In this document: in pieces, positions 25,401 through 34,400 of the stretch
Position numbering within the stretch: position 1 is the stretch's first letter
Layout: each line of letters starts with the position of its first letter
Source of the DNA: Tiliqua scincoides
Lineage: Eukaryota; Chordata; Lepidosauria; Squamata; Scincidae
Assembly (NCBI RefSeq): GCF_035046505.1
Contig: NC_089823.1
Coordinates: forward strand, 1,604,767-1,668,766
DNA: 64,000 nucleotides
Reading direction: 5' to 3'
Translations under genes and position numbers: made by a program
Notes under the pieces: generated by a model
Told to the model about the DNA's origin: nothing
The model's database searches: none
What the model saw: only the letters and a program-made list of their open reading frames with translations

Positions 25401-28400
25401 AGATCCTTGGGGCACACCGCTTTTCACCTCTCTCCATTGTGAAAATTGCCCATTGACACCCACTCTCTGCTTCCTGGCCTCCAACCAGTTCTCAATCCAG
25501 GAGAGGACCTGTCCTCTAATTCCCTGACTGTGGAGTTTTTTCAGTAACCTTTGGTGAGGGACCGTGTCAAACGCCTTCTGAAAGTCCAGATATATAATGT
25601 CCACGGGTTCTCCCGCATCCACATGCCTGTTGACCTTTTCAAAGAATTCTATAAGGTTTGTGAGGCAAGACTTACCCTTACAGAAGCCATGCTGACTCTC
25701 CCTCAGCAAGGCCTGTTCGTCTATGTGTTTTGAGATCCTATCTTTGATGAGGCATTCCACCATCTTACCCGGTATAGATGTTAGGCTGACCGGCCTATAG
25801 TTTCCCGGGTCCCCCCTCTTTCCCTTTTTAAAAATAGGCGTGACATTTGCTATCCTCCAATCTTCTGGCACCGTGGCCGTTTTGAGGGACAAGTTGCATA
25901 CCTTAGTCAAGAGATCTGCAACTTCATTCTTCAATTCCTTAATAACCCTTGGGTGGATGCCATCAGGGCCCGGTGACTTATTGATCTTTAATTTATCAAT
26001 GAGGTCTGAAACATCTTCTCTTTTAACCTCTATCTGACTTAACTCCTCGGTTAGAAGGGGCCGTTCGGGCAGCGGTATCTGCCCGAGGTCTTCTGCCGTG
26101 AAGACAGATGCAAAGAACTCATTGAATTTCTCTGCCATCTCTAAGTCTCCTTTTATCTCCCCTTTCCCTCCCTCACCATCCAGAGGGCCAACCGCTTCTC
26201 TGGCGGGTTTCCTGCTTCTAACATATTTGAAGAAGCTTTTATTATTCCCCTTAATGTTGCTGGCCATGCGTTCCTCATAGTCTCGCTTGGCCTCCCCTAT
26301 CACCTTCTTACATTTCTTTTGCCACAGTTTATGTTCCTTTTTATTCTCTTCATTAGGGCAAGACTTCCATTTACGGAAGGAAGCTTCCTTGCCCTTCACA
26401 GCCTCTCTAACTTGGCTGGTTAGCCATGCGGGCACTCTCCTGGATTTAGTGGAACCCTTCTTTCTTTGCGGTATACACCTCTGCTGGGCCTCTATTACTG
26501 TTGTTTTAAGCAGCCTCCATGCACTCTGGAGAGACTGGACTCTTTTTACCCTCCCTTTCAGCCTCCTTCTAACCAGCCTCCTCATTTGAGGGAAGTCCGC
26601 CCGTCGGAAGTCAAGGGTTTTTGTTAGAGATTTGCCTGGTATTCCTCCCCCAACGTGCACGTCAAAACGGATCACAGCATGATCACTGTTCCCCAATGGC
26701 TCAGTAACGTTTACATCTCTAACCAGGTCCTGCGTACCGCACAAAATTAAATCCAGAGTCACCTGTCCTCTGGTGGGCTCCGTGACTAGCTGATCTAAGC
26801 CACAGTCATTTAGCACGTCAAGAAATCCGGTTTCCTTATCGTGACCAGAACACAAATTGACCCAGTCAATATGAGGATAATTGAAGTCCCCCATGATTAC
26901 AACCCTGTCCTTCCTTGTCACTTCCCTGATCTGTTTCCTCATTTCAAGGTCCCCATCAGATTTCTGGTCTGGAGGGCGATAGCACACCCCCAGTATTACA
27001 TCGCTGCTCAAGCCTGGTAATTTAACCCACAGAGATTCTACGGTGGAGTCGGACCCACCTTCAATCTCTACTTTGCTGGATTCTATCCCTTCCTTAACAT
27101 AAAGGGCCACCCCACCTCCAACACGCCCCTGCCTGTCCCTCCTGTAGAGTTTATAGCCCGGGATTGCGGTATCCCACTGATTCTCCGCATTCCACCAGGT
27201 TTCCGTTATGCCCACTATGCCAATATTTTCCCTTGTCACCAGACATTCTAGTTCTCCCACCTTTGCTCGTAGACTTCGGGCATTCGCATAAAAGCAATTA
27301 TACACGGAATGCCCCAGGATGGGCTGCTTATTCGCTCCTTTGTCCCCGCATCCTCTCATTGTGCCAAACTGTCTATCACATCCCATCTCCCTGCCTTTCC
27401 CAATTTCTTCTCCTACCCTGCCTTTGTCTTGTTGTTCTCTAACCTCCCCATCCTCATCCCATAGGGATGAGGAGTCCCGAACCGGATGCCCCTCGGCTCC
27501 TGTCGGCCTTCCCCCAGGGATCAGTTTAAAAGCTGCTCTGCCACCTTTTTAATGTTATGTGCCAGCAGTCTGGTTCCATTCTGGTTCAAATGGAGCCCGT
27601 CCCTCTTGTACAGGCCCCGCTTGTCCCAAAACGTTCCCCAGTGCCTAACGAATCTAAACCCCTCCTCCCTACACCACCGTCTCATCCACGCATTGAGACC
27701 CCTGATCTCCGCCTGCCTAGCTGGCCCTGCGCGTGGAACAGGTAGCACTTCAGAGAACGCTACCTTTGAGGTCCTGGCTTTCAGCTTCCTGCCTAAAAGC
27801 CTAAATTTGGCCTCCAGGACCTCCCAGCTACACTTGCCCACGTCGTTGGTGCCGACATGCACCACAGCCGCTACCTCTCCCCCAGCACTGTCTACCAGCC
27901 TGTCTAGACGAGAAGTGATGTCCGCAACCTTCGCACCAGGCAGGCAAGTCACCATGCGGTCCTCACATCCGTCGCAAACCCCCCTCTCTATGTTTCTAAT
28001 AATCGAATCCCCCACTACAAGAAGCCCCCGACCCCCCTCCCGCCGAGGAGTATCCCGAGTGCGCTCGGATACGGGCCCATCCCCTGGAGAAGGGATCCCC
28101 CCTAGGGGATTGTTTCCCTCCTCTCCAGGATGATGTCCTCCAGTCCCGAGACTTCCCACCCGGGCAGCCGAGGAGCTGCACGCCTGAGGTTGGGACGAAG
28201 CCTGATCGTCCCCAGAAGTCTCCCCACGGTCCTCCTCTGGCTGCCTGCGCTTCTCCAGGTCGGCCACCAAGGCTTCAAGGGAGCGGACGCGTTCCCTGAG
28301 AGCCTGGAGCTCCTTGCACCGAGGACACACCCATGACTTATGCCCCAGAGGCATATAATCATACATGTGGCACTCGATGCAGAACACTGGATAGCTCCCA

Positions 28401-31400
28401 CCCTGCTGCTGGCTGTCTGACTGCATAGCTTTTTGTTGTTGTTGTTTTATTTAGGGGTCCTTTTAAAAACTGTACACTGGATAGCAGCCCTTTTCTCTAG
28501 GGAAGAGGAAGGGCAGTGTATAGGGCCCTGGCCTCCTCGCCCTGCTGCTGAACTCGCCCAGATGCTAAACTCTTGTGCCTTACCTGGCACTTAGTTCCCA
28601 GAGGCACTGGGTTCCCAGAGGCCACACGCGTCTGCAGAGAGCTTCACGCGATGGCCTGCCTAGCTTTATACTCCTGGCTGGCTCCTCCCCCCTCCTTCCT
28701 TCCTGATTGAAAGGGGGCTGGCCTTCCCAGGTGAGTTTACAAAAGCTCAGGAAGGCAAATGGCTGCTGATGGGCGTGACCTACTCTGCAGGCTCCTGAAT
28801 GGACTGCTTGGATTAGCCTAATGGGGCTCTTACTGGGTTGGGAATTGGCCCTTCCTAGGTCCTTTCCCTCCTAGTTCTGTTCTCTTAGGCTGGACTGTTT
28901 TTGTAACCTCAAGCTAGTTTTTATTTGGGTTTGTTTAATTATTTATTGCTCTCTAGATCCTGTGTCCCAATTTACTGACCTGTTTAGGTTATGTTCCAAC
29001 TTAGATTAGGTTTAACCTGGGTTAAGTATAGGTTTAATTTAAACAAGTAGAAAACCTGCTTTTCACTTTATCCTCCTCCCTTCCTTCGATTAAGTGCTAC
29101 CTTAGGTGCAGCTAACTTTCAATTTTGATTTAAATGCCTGACCCTTGGGCACTTACTCACGAGTAGGACACTGCTCTTACTCACGAGTAGGACTCTGCTC
29201 CTACTCAGAGTAGCCCTATGTACCTCCCTTAGGTGCTAACTTTCAATTTTGATTTAAGGTTGCTTTAAAGGTAAGGTTAAGGTTAGAAGACAGGGAGTTA
29301 GAAAGACAAAGCGTTAGAATGAGTACACTTACCTCCTCCTCCTGCTCCTGCTCCTGCTCCTCCTCCTCTCCTTCTCCAAAACTCAGAGGTCTCCTTGCCT
29401 TCTCCTCGCCCAGATGCTAAACTCTTGTGCCTTACCTGGCACTTAGTTCCCAGAGGCACTTGGTTCCCAGAGGCCACACGCGTCACACGTGTCTGATGGG
29501 AAAGGAAGGGGGCTCTGGCCGTTCTGATTGACACAGTGCTATATAATGCTCTGGGACCAGGCACTTCAAACAGATTTTGGGGCCCAGCTGGTGAGGGCTA
29601 CCTCCCACAGAGCCTCCACCCCTCTGGGACATTTGGATGCTCCTCGCTGTGAGGTCTTCCTCCCACCCGCTGTGTGTCCTTTGGCAGGCTCACCCGTTTC
29701 TGGTTGTAGTTGACAGCCAGGCGGAGTCTCGCCAGGTTGGGGATCCCCTCCTCAAACGCCTGGTCATCCAGGTCCTCCTCCTCCCCAGTGGCATCGTCCC
29801 CCAAGTCGTTCAGCACAGCCGTCACCTCGCTCTGGTTGCGACACATCCCCAGCAGCTCAAAGGCAAACTCCTGGCACAGCTGCTCCAGGGCCAGGTAGTC
29901 TGGCTAGGAGGGAAGAGAAGGAGGGGTCAGGCAGCTTCAATGAGTTGCCCCCCCCCAAAGAAGGGACCACCTTGGGGGATCAGAATCCTCACCCCACTTT
30001 TGAAGCAGAGGGCAGCACCCCTGTCACGGCACCCGGCCAGTAGATGTCTCAGTGGTCCAATTCAAAGGTTACTTCATTGTGGCGCTAGTGTGAGTACTTA
30101 ATCCATATTCTGGCAGGTGCATGGGGAAGTGATTCCAGGCATTGTCACAGCCATGTGGAGCCCAAACCACACAGGAGCCACAGGGAAATGTGACCATGAT
30201 GCTGCATTTCAGGTGGCTGTGCACATCTGTACGCGTGACTGTACCTGTGGTTTTTACATGATCTCAGGGTGGGGGGGGGGACCAGATTCCTCATAGGGAA
30301 CAAACAGGGTCCATCTCAGTGCTACCCTGGAGATCATCACAGCCTTGATTAACTCACTGTTGCTCCCTCTGACTAGCAGAAGCAGAATTAGGCAAAGAAT
30401 TTCAACCCCCCCCCCAAAGACATTGCGCTCCATTCTGCATAATTTAGGCAGGTTATAGAATTAAGCTTCTCCGTGCCACTGAACATGCCTTATCTATGTG
30501 TAGAATTCCAGGCCTTTTAACTACCCTTTTCACTTTTAACACAGATGACACATAGCCTTGGTCTACTGTGGGATTGTCTCCTGCCTAGCTTCTTCCTCCA
30601 AGACCAAATTACCTCCATGTTTCCCATTTGGGGGTCAACTCTTTGTTTCCAGAGGAGCATTCCCTAGTGAGCAGAGGCACATCTAAGAGCATAAGTACAT
30701 AAGCACAGCCCCGCTGGATCAGGCCAGAGGCCATCTAGTCCAGCTTCCTGCATCTCGCAGCGGTCCACCAAATGCCCCAGGGCGCACACCAGATAACAAG
30801 AGACCTGCAAGGCCTCCTGGGAATTGTAGTTTAAGAACATAAGAACAGCCCCACTGGATCAGGCCATAGGCCCATCTAGTCCAGCTTCCTATATCTCACA
30901 GCGGCCCACCAAATGCCCCAGGGAGCACACCAGATAACAAGAGACCTGCAAGGCCTCCTGGGAATTGTAGTTAAGAACATAAGAACAGCCCCGCTGGATC
31001 AGGCCAGAGGCCCATCTGGTCCAGCTTCCTGTATCTCACAGCGGCCCACCAAATGCCCCAGGGAGCACACCAGATAACAAGAGACCTGCAAGGCTTCCTG
31101 GGAATTGTAGTTAAGAACATAAGAACAGCCCCACTGGATCAGGCCACAGGCCCATCTGGTCCAGCTTCCTGTATCTCACAGCAGCCCACCAAATGCCCCA
31201 GGGAGCACACCAGATAACAAGAGACCTGCAAGGCCTCCTGGGAATTGTAGTTAAGAACATAAGAACAGCCCCACTGGATCAGGCCAGAGGCCATCTAGTC
31301 CAGCTTCCTGCATCGCGCAGCGGTCCACCAAACGCCCCAGCGTGGCACAGTGCCATGCGACAAGGGACCAACCTTGAATTCAGGCTCCTTCTTGGAGAGG

Positions 31401-34400
31401 CGCTTGAGCTCGCGGCTGAGCTTGAAGGCGGTCAGCATGGCGTCTTCGCTGCCGATGGCGAGGTGGGCACGGCTGGCAATGCCCTTGTACGTGTTGATGC
31501 GGGAGAGGGAGAACTTGAGCAGGTCGTACCTGCGACCATTGGAGCACTCCAGGCAGGCGCAGGAGACCTTGTGCGGCCGCGAGATGGCATGCCCCTTCTT
31601 CATCAGCATGTCCACAATCTCGTAAAGGTCCTTCTCGCAAGCCAAGGTGAGGGGGGTCACTCCGGGGGCAAAGCGGGAGTTGTCGATGGAGTTGTCAAAG
31701 AAAGCCATGGAGAAGGACTTGATATCCATCTTGAGGCCCTTTTCCTGGTCCAGCCGATCTAGCAACAGTTTGACCACATGTGGCTGGTTGGTGTCCACAG
31801 CCACCAGCAAGGCCTCGTGGACCTGCCGGAAGTCGAACTTGACGCAGCGCAGCAGCGTCCTGGTGATTTCCTCACTCCCGGTACGGATGGCCAGATTGAG
31901 CGCCTCTCGCCACGCCCGGTCCTCAGCATCATCCAGCTGCCGCAGGATCCCATCGCTCACTTGCAGCAGCTGCTGGACCTTCCCCAGCAGGCCGTCCTGG
32001 ATGGCAGTGAGGAGGCCTTCAGGGAACTTCAGCTTCTTGTTGACTATTTCCTTCCAGTTGGGCTGCTGAGAGGTGAAGTGAGAGGAAGACCATCATTCCT
32101 GGAGCCGGGAGAATGGCTAGTTGAGCAGCTGCCACCATCCAAAGTGAAAGGAGAGGGACAGTCTTGGGAAAACCCCTTGTCCCAGTGAATAGGGAGTCTC
32201 CAGATCCTGGGATTTCCCTTAAAACCCAACAGAAAACCAGGAATGATAGATAGGGGAAGAAGGTGGGCAGTGTGAGATACGTGGCAACCCTGTGCTCTCC
32301 TGAGTGAACCTGGGCCAAGCAGAAAAATTGGTATAATCATAAGTCGATTAAGGGGGTTAAAGGGCTTTGGAACCACAGCAGAGGTAACTGCAGGTGACAA
32401 GGAAAATACAGATCTCTTGGCAAACGTTCAGTGGCAGAAAGATTGCACAGCAAATTGGCAACGATCAAATCCTGATGCTGTCCTTCTTTACTCAGGCACT
32501 TCTTTTCTGTCCACTCAGCCAAAGGCAACCAAGGCTGGGGTGCACCCAGGCTGAGCATCCGGTGCTCCAATGCTGGACCAGGGCAACAGTATGAAGGATT
32601 TCCCCCCTACTCCTTGGCCAGTGAACATAAAACCTGCTTCCTCTGAGATAATGATCATTGGGGGTCCCCTGGGATTTCCCCCTATGGAAATTAGGTAGGG
32701 GTCAGGGTCCAATGAGCTGGCTCAGGGTGAAGTGTCCTTGCACACCGGTCAAGGGGAAGATGCTCTTGGGAACAGGGACAATGTCAAATAGAAGATCACG
32801 GCCATTTGCACCTGCTTGGCTCAGTAATTTGCCTCAGGATGCTAAGACATCCCAAATCTTTTTGGGGGGGGGGGAAGGTCACCAAAAGTAAAAAAAAATA
32901 GAGGGGAATCAGGGATTTACACTACAGTAAATAACATTATCAATGAAATCCACACTTTATCAAAATATTTAAAACAAAAAAAAAACAGAAGCTGTCGATT
33001 CAAACAATTTTAAAAATCTAACAGAGAGCAAGAATAACACCTGCAATGAACAGAAACTGAAATGTGCTGTGAGAGTTTGTGGTGGTGATCTGGCAATGAA
33101 ACTTGTAACAGTGATTGGCCAACCTGCCCTTGCGTCACAGCAACCCTTGGCTGCCATTGGGTGGACTGCTCTGACTCTAGAAAACGGTCAGGACTGGCAG
33201 TAAGAACAGCCCTGCTGGATCAGGCCAAAGGACCATCTAGTCCAGCTTCCTGTATCTCACAGTGGCCCACCAAATGCCCCAGGGAGCACACCAGATAACA
33301 AGAGACCTCATCCTGGTGCCCTCCCTTGCATCTGGCATTCTGACATAACCCATTTCTAAAATCAGGAGGTTGCACATAAACATCATGGCTTGTAACCCGT
33401 AATGGATTTTTCCTCCAGAAATTTGTTCCATCCCCTTTTAAAGACATTTAGACCAGATGCCATCACCACATCCTGTGGCAAGGAGTTCCACAGTCCACTC
33501 ACATGCTGAGTAAAGAAATATTTTTTTTTGTCTATCCTAACTCTCCCAACACTCAATTTTAGTGGATGTCCCCTGGTTCTGGTGTTATGTGAGAGTGTAA
33601 AGAGCATCTCCCTATCCACTCTGTCCATCCCCTGCATAATTTTGTATGTCTCAATCATGTCCCGCCTCAGGCGTCTCTTTTCTAGGCTGAAGAGGCCCAA
33701 ACACTGTAGCCTCTCCTAAGGGTAAGGGAGGTTGTAGAAGCAGGAGGGACCAGTGGCATACCCAAGGGCTGTGGTACGTGGGGCAGCAGTGCTGTGTGTC
33801 ACATGGTGTCACACAATGTTATGACATCACGTGACATTATTTCTGGGTGTCCTAGAGTTCTTTGAAACTCACAGTGGCAGATGGGGTAAAATTTCCCCAG
33901 CAGCTGCTGTGAGTGCCCAGGTGGCCGTCAGGGAGCACACAAGACAACAAGACATAACCTGCGTCACGATGCCCTCCCCTGCATCTGGCAATCTGAGGTA
34001 GCCTACCTCTAAAACCAGGAGCCTGCACAGACCTACCATGACTTGCAACCCGTGATGAATTTTTCCTCCAGAAATTGAAATGATGCTGTGCTGTCTCAGC
34101 TCTACTTCTGTGATATGTTTAAAGCTCCTCCAGAAGCTGTTCCTACACGCAGGGAAGACTGGAGGGCTGTGAAGCACTTGTGGGCAGTGGCACAGCACCA
34201 GGGCACCCTGTAGCATCTGGCACCCGGGGCACAAAAATCTTCACACGCACCCTTCGACAAAATCCAGGAGTAACTGTAGTGACGTCTTGTATGCTTCCCA
34301 AGGCATCTGGTGAGCCACTGTGAGATACAGGAAGCTGGACGACATGGGCTCTTGGCCCGATCTAGCGGGGGCCCTTGTGATGTACTTATGTAGTGACTAT

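Larger units (their letters stand above)
24316..28700 (-). mobile_element. full-length CR1 LINE with both ORFs open
   Basis: This element lies in the same direction as TRPC2, in the intron between 29694 and 24111. It has a GC-rich 5' UTR with TATAAA near 28665-28670, ORF1 (28426-27521), a gap of about 134 nt, ORF2 (27386-24507) and the CR1 3' UTR ending in the AAGAACATAAGAACAGCCC terminus. Both ORFs lack internal stops, so it is a young copy and possibly still able to move. No clear target duplication was found, which is common for CR1. Confidence 0.95.

Noticed and set aside
27486-28133. 215-residue plus-strand frame, and its mirror at 45122-45769
   Set aside because: Both lie opposite CR1 ORF1 and follow from its base composition.
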